A DNA stretch of 64,000 bases from Mesorhizobium qingshengii (GTDB taxonomy: Bacteria > Pseudomonadota > Alphaproteobacteria > Rhizobiales > Rhizobiaceae): contig NZ_JAPFQA010000016.1 in NCBI RefSeq assembly GCF_027563465.1, positions 59,379 through 123,378 of the forward strand, read 5' to 3'. Below are positions 32,315 through 41,325 of the stretch, piece after piece (position 1 is the first letter of the stretch; each line of letters begins with the position of its first letter). The position numbers were made by a program, and so were the translations under genes. Below the pieces are notes generated by a model. The model was not told the DNA's origin, searched no databases, and saw only the letters and a program-made list of their open reading frames with translations.

Positions 32315-33427
32315 TCAAAACGGACCGATCGGCGCTTTGAATCGCCAGCTCGATAGCCCGGTCGCCGACGGAATGGGAGGAAAGGGCGCTTGCTGGCGCA
32401 CAAGCTCCAAGGCGAATTTGTCGAGCTCCGGAGAGCCCGAGCTCTTGGCAAGTTGCAGGTCACTGATGTTTCCGTTGGCCAGCACCACAAACGCCACCAT
32501 GGCGTTGTTGCGGGCCTTCGTTTGCGCCGCTTTCGAAACGCGGCGGTTGGCGCGGGCCAACTTGCTGGCCACCTCGCCGCTATAGCGGGACGCCGCCGCG
32601 TTGCCGGCATCGGTTTGTTTTCTGCCTTTGCTGGCAATTGCAGCCTTGATTTCGTGGCCATCCGCCGTGCCGCGCTTTTCATATGATTCACTTGCAGTTG
32701 CAGGGGCAACCGCCGGACCCGACCTGGCGCTGGAGATAGGCGGCTGCTCTGGAACCGGGGCAGGCGCCTCGGTGCTTTCGGCCTGAGCAGTTGGCTGTGT
32801 CGGCGCCTCAGTCTTGGGAGCCACGCTCTGGCTATCGGGACGTTGGGCGCCAGCCACCAATATGTGCGGCGTGACCGCTGACTGCTTGACAGGTTCCGGC
32901 AAAGGCTCGTGAAGTCCCTTCACAGCTTCCTCCATGGGCCGCGAAGGTTCTGTCGGTGGCACCGGCCTGGCCGCCCTTGCCGGCTCTGGTCTGGTGGGCT
33001 GCGGGGCGGGCACCAGGGTAACATTCATTGCCGCCGTGTCCCGATCCAGCGCGCTGCCGACCACATTGGCGCCCGCCTGATCGCTGCCTTCCGACTGCAT
33101 GGCTTCCTGGAAATCGAATGTCCCCGACGGCGAGATCAGGAAAGCCGCCGCCACCGCGGCATGGAGCAGGCCGGAGATGACGATCGCCATCGCCCACTTG
33201 CCGTTGCCAGCTTGCGGTCGCGTCTGGGCAAGCGGCTTGGCCGGCGCTATCGCCAGCTCGCCGCCGGCGTCGGGGAGGGGACTGATTTCCTGCATGTCGC
33301 GGGCCGGAAACTGCAGCGACCCGTGCGGAATTGTCAAATCAAGATCGCTTGGTCCAAACGACAACGCATGGGGGCCGGCCAGAGGCCAGGCCACGGTGTT
33401 TCGCGTGAGTGCCGGGTGCAATCCCAC
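32315..33427 (-). CDS. tonB: TonB-type energy transducer
   Basis: Up to 370 residues. A membrane anchor (MAIVISGLLHAAVAAAFLI, about residues 79-97), a long Pro/Ala/Glu-rich periplasmic spacer, and a C-terminal TonB domain (ASRYSGEVASKLARANRR...NAMVAFVVLANGNISDLQLAKSSGSPELDKFALELVRQQAPFPPIP). It transmits proton-motive force to the outer-membrane haem receptor encoded upstream. Start uncertain: GTG at 33427, four bases after the previous stop, or ATG at 33295, which gives a more usual short cytosolic tail. Confidence 0.85.
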   Translation of the reverse strand: MGLHPALTRNTVAWPLAGPHALSFGPSDLDLTIPHGSLQFPARDMQEISPLPDAGGELAIAPAKPLAQTRPQAGNGKWAMAIVISGLLHAAVAAAFLISPSGTFDFQEAMQSEGSDQAGANVVGSALDRDTAAMNVTLVPAPQPTRPEPARAARPVPPTEPSRPMEEAVKGLHEPLPEPVKQSAVTPHILVAGAQRPDSQSVAPKTEAPTQPTAQAESTEAPAPVPEQPPISSARSGPAVAPATASESYEKRGTADGHEIKAAIASKGRKQTDAGNAAASRYSGEVASKLARANRRVSKAAQTKARNNAMVAFVVLANGNISDLQLAKSSGSPELDKFALELVRQQAPFPPIPSATGLSSWRFKAPIGPF

Positions 33428-33431
33428 TGCT

Positions 33432-33875
33432 TCAGACGCCGAAAGCGATGCCGGTCCTGGTGCCCGTCTTCAGCTTGCGCATGCAGGCGTTCGGTTCGAC
33501 GCCGGTGCCGGCGCATTCCGTCGCGCTGTTGATCAGAACGCGACTGACCTTGGTGCAGTCCGTGCCGGCCAGATCGAAGCGCGTCACCTTGGTCTTGCCC
33601 GCCGGCAGCTCCTTGAAGTCAAGCACGGTCAGCCGGTCGACGACGCCGGCTTCGTTGAACAGGGCGATCTCGAATGCGGCCTTGGAGAGGTCGGCGCCAA
33701 GATTGTTGTTGACCAGGAAGGTCAGCCGGCAACCCTTTTCGGAAGGTTGCGCGCCATTGAGTTCGAGGGCCAGCGCGGGGGCCGGCGCGGGTTCTTGTGC
33801 CCGCGCCGGAACCATCGCCAGCGACATCGCGAGCGTCGAGGTCAGGAGACGAAGCGATGTCGTCAAGCCCGTCAT
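33432..33875 (-). CDS. Periplasmic protein of the haem-receptor operon
   Basis: 147 residues with a signal peptide (LRLLTSTLAMSLAMVPARA-QE). The mature part has four cysteines (EKGCRL, GTDC, ATEC, NACM), likely two disulfides, in a beta-rich sequence. It starts 5 bp after the receptor stop codon and precedes tonB. Family not identified; a role in haem handling is inferred from the operon. Confidence 0.65.
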   Translation of the reverse strand: MTGLTTSLRLLTSTLAMSLAMVPARAQEPAPAPALALELNGAQPSEKGCRLTFLVNNNLGADLSKAAFEIALFNEAGVVDRLTVLDFKELPAGKTKVTRFDLAGTDCTKVSRVLINSATECAGTGVEPNACMRKLKTGTRTGIAFGV

Positions 33876-33880
33876 GGCCG

Positions 33881-36160
33881 TCAGCCTCCAAAACGCATGG
33901 TCGCCGCTAGCTTCAGCGTTATGCCCGGTTCATAGACCGCGACCGTCGTGCTGCCGTTCAAGGGGTTGGCGTATTTGACATCGAACAGATTATCGGCGCG
34001 GAAATCGACCTTCAGATTGTCGGTCGCCTCATAGCTGGCGAAGGCATTGACCAGCGTGTAGTCCCTGGCCACCGCATTGCCCTTCGGCTTGCCATTGTAC
34101 TGCACCTCGCCGCCGACGGTCAGCTTGTCCTCGAGGAAGCGCAGTCCGAGCTGCGCCGTAACCTGCGAGGATGGGATGGTGGCGAGGTCTGCTCGAATGC
34201 CGTCGTAGGAAATGGTGTGGCCGTTGGTGATCGAGGCCGAGAGGCCGGCATAGCCCCATCCGGCGTCATAAACCCCTTCCAGTTCAAAGCCGTTGATCTT
34301 GGCCTTGGCGAAGTTCTGGTATTGGTAGCAGATCGGGATGTAGCCGGGGTTGTTCATCAATTGATCCCAATCGACCGGGCAGGCGCTTGTCGGGTCGCTG
34401 AACGAAGCTCCGAAGGATGCACCCTCGATGTAGTCGTCCACATCGTTGTTGAAATAAGCCGCCTTGATGCGGAGCGCGTCACCGGCTTCGAGGATGTCGT
34501 TCTGCTTGTAGTTGACGCCGAATTCGACTGTCTTACCGGTCTCGGGCCTCAGGTTGGGATTGGGCAGGAACGGGAAAGTGACGCCGGTCGGATGGTTGCC
34601 GCTGATCAGCGTTTCCGTCAGCGAAGGCGAGCGATAGCCTTCCGCATAGGTGCCGTAGAACTGAAGGCCCGCAAGGCTGGCGCTTTCGAACGGCGAGACG
34701 CCGACGGTGATCCGTGGCGACAGCCGGTCACCCGATGTCTCGTGGGTGCTGTCCTTGAGGCTATAGCTGTCATAACGCAGCCCGGCGATGATCTCGAGCC
34801 AGTCCCAGGTGAGCTTGTCCTGGACATAGGCGCCGGACACGTTTCGCTTGCCCGAAGGGGTGTAGAAACTATCGCCGCCCGCGGTGCCGCCAGTCTCGAC
34901 GTCATCATTCACCCAGTCGCCGCCATAGGTCAGTTCGTGCGCGACGCCGCCAGTTTCGAATCTCGACGTGTTCCAGATATCGATCGCTGCCGTACCGACG
35001 TCGAAGGTCGATGTCGAACCCGCCGGGAGGATTATGGAATCACCGGTGGTCGGATCGAACCGGTTGAGCGGGACGAGGCTGGTCAGATCCAGATTGGTCT
35101 TGTTGTAGGAGGTGTTGATGTGGAGATCGAGCCAGCTCTTGTCTTCATCCGTGATGTTGTAGCGGGCTGTGAAGGTGTTCGACTTCAGGTCTGCATCATT
35201 GATCGGAACACCACTGCTGATCTCGCGCCAGCCGTCGCTTGAACCGACCCAGCCGAGCTTCAATTCGCTGTTGTCGGTCGGGCGGATGGTGGTCTTGAGC
35301 AGGCCGCTCAGCACGTCGAAACCGGTGCCCTTGACGGTGTCGCCGCCGCCATCCTTGTAGTCGTCATAGTTGCGGTAGACGATGTTGCCCAAGACGTCCC
35401 AGTTCTCATTGAAGCGGTAGGCGCCGGATGCGCTGGTGGTCCAGCCCTTGCCGTTGCTTTCGTAACGTCCGGTGACCGAAGCCCCCCATGTTTCTTCCGG
35501 CTTGAGGAAGTCCTCGGCGTCCTTTGTATCGAAGAAGACGACGCCGCCTATAGCGCCCGAACCATAGGTGTTGGCGACGGGACCCCGGATCACGTCGACG
35601 GATTTGACGAGTTCGGGGTCGATATAGAAGGTCGACTGCGTGCCGTGGTCGGAGCGCTGGAAGTTCTGGCGCGCGCCGTCGACGATGATCGCGACGCGGC
35701 CGAAATCCTGCAAGCCGCGGATGTTGATGCTGGTGCTGACGCGCCTGGCGTCGGCCTGCGCGGCGATACCCGGCACCCCCAGCAGCATCTCGTTGGGCGT
35801 CGTCGCCATGCGGCGGTCGAGCTGTTCCTGGCCGACATGGCTGGCCGAGGCCAACGATTCGATCGCCGTTTCGCCGGTGCGGCTGAGTACCAGGATCTTG
35901 TCGAGCAGGGTGGCGCCCGCGGGCGCTGCTTTTTCCTGGTCAGCCTTCTTCGATTGATCCGTCTGCTTGCCCGCCGGCTGCGTTGCCTGTTGGGCGTGGG
36001 CTGATGGCGCGGACAAGGCGATCGCCGCCACGCTTGCCAACAAAGCCGCTATTTCGTTCGCTGCCGACCGGCCGCGCCATTCCCAGTTCACCAACCCCAC
36101 GCCCCAACTCCAAATCCAGGTTCGATGCTGGCTGGCCCGGGGCTGGCTGGCATTTTTCAT
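33881..36160 (-). CDS. hmuR: TonB-dependent haem/haemoglobin outer-membrane receptor
   Basis: About 759 residues. Signal region ends SAPSAHA-QQA. A plug domain begins DKILVLSRTGETAIESLASASHVG (TonB-box-like near ILVLS) with TPNEMLLGVPGIAAQADARRVSTSINIRGLQDFGRVAIIVDGARQNFQRSDHG, typical of haemoglobin/transferrin-type receptors. A 22-strand barrel follows and ends LAATMRFGG with terminal aromatic-x-x signature weakly conserved. YRSPSLTETL with NPNLRPETGKTVEFG is the FRAP/NPNL-type haem motif region. The ATG at 36160 is chosen because an IRO-box-like operator covers 36220-36234; an in-frame ATG at 36235 would overlap it. Confidence 0.9.
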   Translation of the reverse strand: MKNASQPRASQHRTWIWSWGVGLVNWEWRGRSAANEIAALLASVAAIALSAPSAHAQQATQPAGKQTDQSKKADQEKAAPAGATLLDKILVLSRTGETAIESLASASHVGQEQLDRRMATTPNEMLLGVPGIAAQADARRVSTSINIRGLQDFGRVAIIVDGARQNFQRSDHGTQSTFYIDPELVKSVDVIRGPVANTYGSGAIGGVVFFDTKDAEDFLKPEETWGASVTGRYESNGKGWTTSASGAYRFNENWDVLGNIVYRNYDDYKDGGGDTVKGTGFDVLSGLLKTTIRPTDNSELKLGWVGSSDGWREISSGVPINDADLKSNTFTARYNITDEDKSWLDLHINTSYNKTNLDLTSLVPLNRFDPTTGDSIILPAGSTSTFDVGTAAIDIWNTSRFETGGVAHELTYGGDWVNDDVETGGTAGGDSFYTPSGKRNVSGAYVQDKLTWDWLEIIAGLRYDSYSLKDSTHETSGDRLSPRITVGVSPFESASLAGLQFYGTYAEGYRSPSLTETLISGNHPTGVTFPFLPNPNLRPETGKTVEFGVNYKQNDILEAGDALRIKAAYFNNDVDDYIEGASFGASFSDPTSACPVDWDQLMNNPGYIPICYQYQNFAKAKINGFELEGVYDAGWGYAGLSASITNGHTISYDGIRADLATIPSSQVTAQLGLRFLEDKLTVGGEVQYNGKPKGNAVARDYTLVNAFASYEATDNLKVDFRADNLFDVKYANPLNGSTTVAVYEPGITLKLAATMRFGG

Positions 36161-36219
36161 CGTGTCCGGCGTCTTAAATGTTGACTCATTTGCTCCGGTA
36201 TTGCACTGACTAGTAAACA

Positions 36220-36234
36220 TGATTATTCGAGTCA
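36220..36234. promoter_or_regulatory. IRO-box-like operator (RirA site)
   Basis: TGA-N9-TCA (TGATTATTCGAGTCA), the published form of the rhizobial IRO box bound by RirA, between divergent hmuR and hmuP. It would couple both haem operons to iron status, and rirA itself is encoded at 40585-41049. Confidence 0.6.
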
Positions 36235-36299
36235 AGAAATGAATCGGAATTTATGCAGCGCCTAGCCAGATGCCCGGCACAGGAAAGGGATCGACCCAG

Positions 36300-36506
36300 A
36301 TGAACACGCACAATCCCAATGACTTTCGCTATCGCGTCCGCCGTTCCGACGATGCCTCCGCCCGCTTCGATCGGGTTCCGCTGGCGGTGCGAACGCTCTC
36401 CAGCAACACCCTGTTCCAGGGCGAGCACGAGATCGGCATCGAACATCACGGCGCGCTCTACCGGCTGAAGATCACCCGCCAAGGCAAGCTCATTCTCAAC
36501 AAGTAA
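36300..36506 (+). CDS. hmuP: Haemin uptake protein HmuP
   Basis: 68 residues. VPLAVRTLSSNTLFQGEHEIGIEHHGALYRLKITRQGKLILNK is the conserved HmuP core. In Bradyrhizobium and related bacteria HmuP is needed for haem-receptor expression as a co-activator with Irr. First gene of hmuPSTUV, divergent from the receptor; an upstream ATG at 36270 is possible. Confidence 0.9.
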   Translation: MNTHNPNDFRYRVRRSDDASARFDRVPLAVRTLSSNTLFQGEHEIGIEHHGALYRLKITRQGKLILNK

Positions 36507-36528
36507 GGCATGGCAGTAGGGACGAGAC

Positions 36529-37590
36529 ATGGACCAGCGCGTAAAACCCGCCCCGCATGAAATCCGGCGGGCACGGACAGAGAATCCGAAGGCGCGCGAG
36601 CGTGACCTGGCCGCGCAACTCGGCATTTCGGAAGCCGAACTGGTCGCCGCGCATTGCGGCGACGGCGTCGTCCGTATCGAGCCGCGTGTCAACGATCTGC
36701 TGACCGGCCTCGAGGCCGTCGGCGAGGTCATGGCGCTGACCCGCAACGAAAGCGCGGTGCACGAGAAGATCGGCGTCTACGACAAGGTCATCACCGGTAA
36801 CCACAGTGCCATGGTGCTTGGCGAGAACATCGACCTGCGCATCTTCCCGAAAGTCTGGGCGCATGGTTTTGCCGTGGAAAAGCGCGATGGCGACAAGATA
36901 CGCCGCAGCCTGCAGTTCTTCGACGCGGCCGGCGAGGCGATGCACAAGGTGCATCTGCGACCGGCTTCCAGCCTCTATGCCTATCAGAAGCTGGTGGCGG
37001 CGCTCGAATCGTCGAACCAGGAGCCGACGGTCGACATTTCAGGGCCAACCTCCGACGACGAGATCCATGGTGGCGAAACGACCGCCAATCTCAACGATCT
37101 GCGCGACCGCTGGAGCCGGTTGACCGACGTGCACCAGTTCTTCGGCATGCTGAAGACGCTGAAGCTCAGCCGCCGCCAGGCAGTGCGCATGGTCGGCCAG
37201 GATTATGCCTGGCTGCTCGACAATGACGCCGTCAGGGCCATGTTCCATCATGCCGCCGGGGGCGAAATGCCAATCATGTGCTTTGTCGGCAATCGCGGCT
37301 GCATCCAGATCCATTCCGGACCGGTCAAATCCATCAAGCCGATGGGGCCATGGATCAACGTGCTGGACGAGACCTTCCACCTGCATCTGCGAACCGACCA
37401 CATCCACGAAGTGTGGGCGGTGCGCAAGCCGACCAAGGACGGTCATGTCACTTCGCTCGAAGTCTATGCCGCCGACGGCAAGATGATCATCCAGTTCTTC
37501 GGCAAGCGTCACGAAGGCGAAAGCGAGCGCGACGACTGGCGGTTCCTGGCGGAGAACCTGCCGCGCATCCCAAGTCCGACCGCGGCCTGA
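36529..37590 (+). CDS. hmuS: Haemin-degrading / haem-chaperone protein HmuS
   Basis: 353 residues with the duplicated HemS/ChuX domain. First half: IRRARTENPKARERDLAAQLGISEAELVAAHCGDGVVRIEP; second half starts near residue 185: LRDRWSRLTDVHQFFGMLKTLKLSRRQAVRMVGQDYAWLL. The cytoplasmic protein accepts haem from the transporter and delivers or degrades it. It is 22 bp after hmuP and 11 bp before hmuT. Confidence 0.93.
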   Translation: MDQRVKPAPHEIRRARTENPKARERDLAAQLGISEAELVAAHCGDGVVRIEPRVNDLLTGLEAVGEVMALTRNESAVHEKIGVYDKVITGNHSAMVLGENIDLRIFPKVWAHGFAVEKRDGDKIRRSLQFFDAAGEAMHKVHLRPASSLYAYQKLVAALESSNQEPTVDISGPTSDDEIHGGETTANLNDLRDRWSRLTDVHQFFGMLKTLKLSRRQAVRMVGQDYAWLLDNDAVRAMFHHAAGGEMPIMCFVGNRGCIQIHSGPVKSIKPMGPWINVLDETFHLHLRTDHIHEVWAVRKPTKDGHVTSLEVYAADGKMIIQFFGKRHEGESERDDWRFLAENLPRIPSPTAA

Positions 37591-37601
37591 GGAGAACGAC
37601 A

Positions 37602-38492
37602 ATGAGTTGCTTTTCCAGGATCGTGGTCGGGCCGGCGATCGGCCTTTCCCTGGCTTTTGCCGCGCTGCTGCCATCCAATGCCAGCGAAGGCACGGTCGTG
37701 TTTGCCGATCCGTCGAGGATCGCGGCGATTGGCGGCTCGATCACGGAGATCGTCTATGCGCTCGGCGAGGAGAAGCATCTGGTGGCTCGCGATTCCACCA
37801 GCAACTATCCGAAAGCGGCGCTCGATCTGCCTGACGTCGGCTACATGCGCCAGTTGTCGCCGGAGGGTGTCCTGTCAGTCAATCCGACCGCCATCCTGGC
37901 GCTGCACGGCAGCGGCCCCAGGGAAGCCGTCGATGTGCTGAAGAAGACGAGCATCCCGTTCATCGAAGTGCCCGAGCACTATAGCCACGAAGGCATCATC
38001 GAGAAGGTCCGCATCGTCGGCAAGGCGCTCGGCGTCGATGCCAAGGCTGAAGTGCTGGCCAAGGCGCTTGATGCCAAGCTCACCGCCGCCGAACAGCAGA
38101 CGGCCTCGATCAAGGAGCGCAAGCGCATCCTGTTCGTGTTGTCGATGCAGGGCGGCAAGATCCTGGCCGCCGGCAGGGAGACCGCCGCCGACGGCATCGT
38201 CAAGCTGGCGGGCGGCGTCAATGCCGTCGAGGGCTTTTCCGGCTACAAGCAGATGTCCGACGAGGCGATCATCACCGCCGGTCCGGATGTGATCCTGATG
38301 ATGAACAATGCCGGACCCCCGGTACCGGACGACGAACTGTTCGCCAATCCGTCGATCGCCTCGACGCCGGCGGGTGCCGCACGCAAGCTGATCCGCATGG
38401 ATGGCGCCTATCTGCTCGGCTTCGGGCCGCGCACGGCCGACGCCATCCACGACCTCGCCGTCTCGCTCTATGGCGCGCAGGTCAAGGACTGA
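37602..38492 (+). CDS. hmuT: Haem ABC transporter periplasmic binding protein
   Basis: 296 residues; GAGGAGAACGAC precedes the ATG. Signal peptide (SLAFAALLPSNASEG). A class III binding protein with RIAAIGGSITEIVYALGEEKHLVARDSTSNYP, where the Tyr and Arg of such motifs contact haem in homologues, and GYMRQLSPEGVLSVNPTAIL. Delivers haem to HmuUV. Confidence 0.93.
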   Translation: MSCFSRIVVGPAIGLSLAFAALLPSNASEGTVVFADPSRIAAIGGSITEIVYALGEEKHLVARDSTSNYPKAALDLPDVGYMRQLSPEGVLSVNPTAILALHGSGPREAVDVLKKTSIPFIEVPEHYSHEGIIEKVRIVGKALGVDAKAEVLAKALDAKLTAAEQQTASIKERKRILFVLSMQGGKILAAGRETAADGIVKLAGGVNAVEGFSGYKQMSDEAIITAGPDVILMMNNAGPPVPDDELFANPSIASTPAGAARKLIRMDGAYLLGFGPRTADAIHDLAVSLYGAQVKD

Positions 38493-38503
38493 GCGGGCGG
38501 ATC

Positions 38504-39607
38504 ATGGTCGATCAATCGATCGCCGGCCCGGCGAAGGCGATGACGAGTGCATCCGAAGGCGACCGCTCGGCGCGCGCCCGCATCGTCATCCTGCTTTTGT
38601 GCCTGGGGCTCGTCATCGCCGCATTGCTGTCGCTGACGTCTGGAGCGTCGGACGCGTCGGCCCTCAACGTTATCAGGGACGGGCTGTTTGGCGCGATGCC
38701 GGGTGATGCCGCGTTGAGCGCCCGCGACAGCCTGATCGTCTACGACATCCGCCTGCCGCGCGTCATTCTCGGCATGCTGGTCGGGGCAGCACTTGCGGTT
38801 TCCGGCGCCGTCATGCAGGGGCTTTTCCGCAATCCGCTCGCCGACCCTGGCCTGGTCGGCGTGTCGGCGGGTTCGAGCCTTGGCGCCGTCGCCGTGATCG
38901 TGCTCGGTGGGACAATGCTGGCACCGCTGACGGCCCCGCTCGGCACGCTCGCGCTGCCTCTGGCGGCTTTTTGCGGCGGCCTTGCCACGACATTGGTGCT
39001 TTATCAGGTTGCCACGCGGCAGGGCCGCACCTCGGTTGCCACCATGCTGCTTGCCGGCATCGCGCTGGCGGCGCTCGCCATGGCGCTGACCGGCATCCTG
39101 ATCTTCATGGCGGACGACCGCCAGTTGCGCGACCTGACCTTCTGGCAACTCGGATCGCTCGGTGGCGCGACTTGGGCGAAGATCGCTTCGGTCGGGCCGG
39201 TTATCATGCTTGCGTTGGTGGCGATGCCATTCCTGGCGCGGGGGCTCAACGCGCTGGCGCTGGGCGAGGCGACCGCCGGCCATCTCGGCATTCCGGTGCA
39301 GCGGCTGAAATATACCGCGATCATCGGTGTTTCGGCGGCGGTCGGTGCCTCGGTCGCCGTCAGTGGCGGCATCGGCTTCGTCGGCATCGTGGTGCCGCAT
39401 CTGCTGCGCTTGGCTATCGGTCCGGACAACCGCTATCTGCTGCCGGCTTCGGCGCTGCTTGGCGCCTCGCTGCTGCTTGTGGCCGACGCCGTCGCCCGCA
39501 CCATCGTGGCGCCGGCCGAACTGCCGATCGGCATCGTTACCGCGATATCAGGCGCGCCCTTCTTCCTATGGATCCTGCTGCGCAAGCGCGGCGTGGTTGA
39601 TTTGTGA
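38504..39607 (+). CDS. hmuU: Haem ABC transporter permease
   Basis: 367 residues of the FecCD/BtuC family with about nine or ten membrane helices. RLPRVILGMLVGAALAVSGAVMQGLFRNPLADPGLVGVSAGSSLGAV is the family signature, and the C-terminal GGIGFVGIVVPHLLRLAIGPDNRYLLPASALLGA loop contacts the ATPase. Eleven bp after hmuT. Confidence 0.93.
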   Translation: MVDQSIAGPAKAMTSASEGDRSARARIVILLLCLGLVIAALLSLTSGASDASALNVIRDGLFGAMPGDAALSARDSLIVYDIRLPRVILGMLVGAALAVSGAVMQGLFRNPLADPGLVGVSAGSSLGAVAVIVLGGTMLAPLTAPLGTLALPLAAFCGGLATTLVLYQVATRQGRTSVATMLLAGIALAALAMALTGILIFMADDRQLRDLTFWQLGSLGGATWAKIASVGPVIMLALVAMPFLARGLNALALGEATAGHLGIPVQRLKYTAIIGVSAAVGASVAVSGGIGFVGIVVPHLLRLAIGPDNRYLLPASALLGASLLLVADAVARTIVAPAELPIGIVTAISGAPFFLWILLRKRGVVDL

Positions 39608-39645
39608 GACTTGGGACCTGTGGGGCTGGAACCTGTGAGGCTGGG

Positions 39646-40443
39646 ATGATCGAGACAAGGGATGTGTCGGTGGCGATCGCCGGCAAGCGTATCGTCAGCG
39701 GTGTCGACTTCGATGCGCGGCCAGGCGAAGTGGCCGCCATTGTCGGCCCCAATGGGTCCGGCAAGACCACCTTCCTCAAGGCGTTGTCCGGTGAACTCGC
39801 CTACACCGGGCGCGTCGCCCTCAACGGCCGCGATCTCTCGGCATTGAAGCCGGTCGAGATCGCCGTCCAGCGGGCCGTGTTGCCGCAGGCGACGACGCTG
39901 TCGTTCCCGTTCACGGTGCGCGAGGTTGTCAAGCTCGGCCTTGTCGGTGGCCGTTCGGGTGTCCTGCCCGGCGAGGATGCGCGGTTGCCGGAGCGGGCGC
40001 TGGCTCGCGTCGATCTCGACGGTTTTGCCGGGCGTTTCTACCAGGAGCTTTCGGGTGGCGAGCAACAGCGCGTCCAGCTTGCGCGCGTGCTGTGCCAGGT
40101 CTGGGCGCCGCTGCTCGACGGCCGGCCGCGCTATCTGTTCCTCGACGAGCCGGTTTCCAGCCTCGACATCAAGCACCAGTTGATCATCATGAACATCGCC
40201 CGTGACTTCGCCAGAAGGGGCGGCGGCGTGGTCGCCATCCTGCACGACCTCAACCTGACGGCCATGTATGCCGACCGGATCTTCGTCATGCATCGCGGCA
40301 GGCTCGCCGCGACCGGGTCGCCGCGGGAGGTGCTGAGCGATGATCTGATCGAGAAAGTGTTCGACTGCCGGCTCAAGGTCGGCGTGCTGCCGGCCGGCAA
40401 TGTGCCGTTCGTATTGCCGCAATCTGCCACTTCGGTCTGTTGA
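39646..40443 (+). CDS. hmuV: Haem ABC transporter ATPase
   Basis: 265 residues. Walker A GPNGSGKTT (residues 34-42), Q-loop near LPQATTLSF, signature LSGGEQQRVQLARVL, Walker B YLFLDEPVSSLD, switch His in AILHDLN. A short imperfect tandem duplication (ACCTGTGGGGCTGG / ACCTGTGAGGCTGG, 39615-39644) separates it from hmuU. Its stop codon lies inside the left arm of the 139-bp repeat element. Confidence 0.93.
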   Translation: MIETRDVSVAIAGKRIVSGVDFDARPGEVAAIVGPNGSGKTTFLKALSGELAYTGRVALNGRDLSALKPVEIAVQRAVLPQATTLSFPFTVREVVKLGLVGGRSGVLPGEDARLPERALARVDLDGFAGRFYQELSGGEQQRVQLARVLCQVWAPLLDGRPRYLFLDEPVSSLDIKHQLIIMNIARDFARRGGGVVAILHDLNLTAMYADRIFVMHRGRLAATGSPREVLSDDLIEKVFDCRLKVGVLPAGNVPFVLPQSATSVC

Positions 40444-40572
40444 GATTCAGGTGAGGCCGGCCTGCGAACGGCTGTTTCCTGCGCTTCCGGTACTCACGTA
40501 CCAAAGTACGCTTCGTTCCGGTTCTCGGAACCAACCATTCCCGGCTCGGCCTGACCTGAATCTCAACAGACC
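40434..40572. repeat. Dispersed inverted-repeat element, copy 2
   Basis: 139 bp with perfect 19-bp terminal inverted repeats (GGTCTGTTGAGATTCAGGT at 40434-40452, complement at 40554-40572). Interior matches copy 1 at 18892-19029. It overlaps the hmuV stop and ends just before rirA's 3' end, so it could act as a bidirectional terminator between the convergent genes. Confidence 0.88.
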
Positions 40573-40584
40573 TGGTCTGTGTGG

Positions 40585-41049
40585 TCAGGCGGCCGGGGCG
40601 CGGCGCTCCACCAGCATGTCGATGCCGAGCAGGTTGCGCACATTTGGCCGTGCCGCAACGAGATCGGCGATCGTATGGCGCGACAGCACCGCGAAGAATG
40701 CGTTCAGCGCCTCGCGCAGCGCCGAATTCAGCGCGCAACTGTCGACCAGCGGACATTCGGCGGCATCGTTCTCGAAGCATTCGGCCATGGCGAAGCTTTC
40801 CTCGGTCACGCGCACGACATCGAACAGGCTGATCGCTTCGGCGGCGCGGCCAAGCCTGACGCCGCCATTCCTGCCGCGTACGGTCTCGATCAGGCCGTGC
40901 TCGACCAGCGGCTGCAGGATCTTGAACAGGAACAGCTCCGAAACCGAATAGGCGGCTGCGATCTCCGGAATGCGGCTCAGCCGATCATTGTTGGCGGCAC
41001 AGTACATCAGGATGCGCATGGCATAGTTGGTCTGGCGGGTAAGCCGCAT
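40585..41049 (-). CDS. rirA: Rrf2-family iron regulator RirA
   Basis: 154 residues. MRLTRQTNYAMRILMYCAANN, RIPEIAAAYSVSELFLFKILQPLVEHGLIETVRGRNGGVRL is the Rrf2 winged helix, and AECFENDAAECPLVDSCALN supplies the three cysteines for the Fe-S cluster of RirA. It represses iron-uptake genes under iron-replete conditions in rhizobia and is here beside the haem regulon it probably controls. GAGGAC precedes the ATG. Confidence 0.93.
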   Translation of the reverse strand: MRLTRQTNYAMRILMYCAANNDRLSRIPEIAAAYSVSELFLFKILQPLVEHGLIETVRGRNGGVRLGRAAEAISLFDVVRVTEESFAMAECFENDAAECPLVDSCALNSALREALNAFFAVLSRHTIADLVAARPNVRNLLGIDMLVERRAPAA

Positions 41050-41115
41050 CTTGTCCTCACAGGGCGTTGGTGCGATGCAACAACGCCAGATTTCAAAACC
41101 CTGCTGGCGCGGCTT

Positions 41116-41184
41116 GATCCGAAAATTTTCGGATCCGCCACGCTGGCTTGGGCGGAATATGGCCTATACCTTGGAACAATTCCA
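41116..41184. promoter_or_regulatory. rirA upstream region: palindrome and ICE-like motif
   Basis: A perfect 20-bp palindrome, GATCCGAAAATTTTCGGATC, at 41116-41135, and TGGAACAATTCCA at 41172-41184, which fits the T-x-GAA-N3-TTC-x-A shape of the Irr iron-control element. The whole 41050-41325 gap has no gene. Irr control of rirA is known in some rhizobia. Confidence 0.45.
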
Positions 41185-41325
41185 GACTGGCTGGGCATAA
41201 TAGATGAATATTCTCGTCAACTTTGTGTGCGCAACGGGCAAGACGCCGGGCGAAATCGGCCGCCACGAGCATTTCGCCTGATGAAACACTAAATAGGCCC
41301 GAGATCGACGAGGAGCGGCTCATCC

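Noticed and set aside
40373..40780. Frames across the 139-bp repeat giving VEIQVRP-type peptides
   Set aside because: They arise from the palindromic repeat read on either strand and are interrupted by unrelated flanks; not genes.
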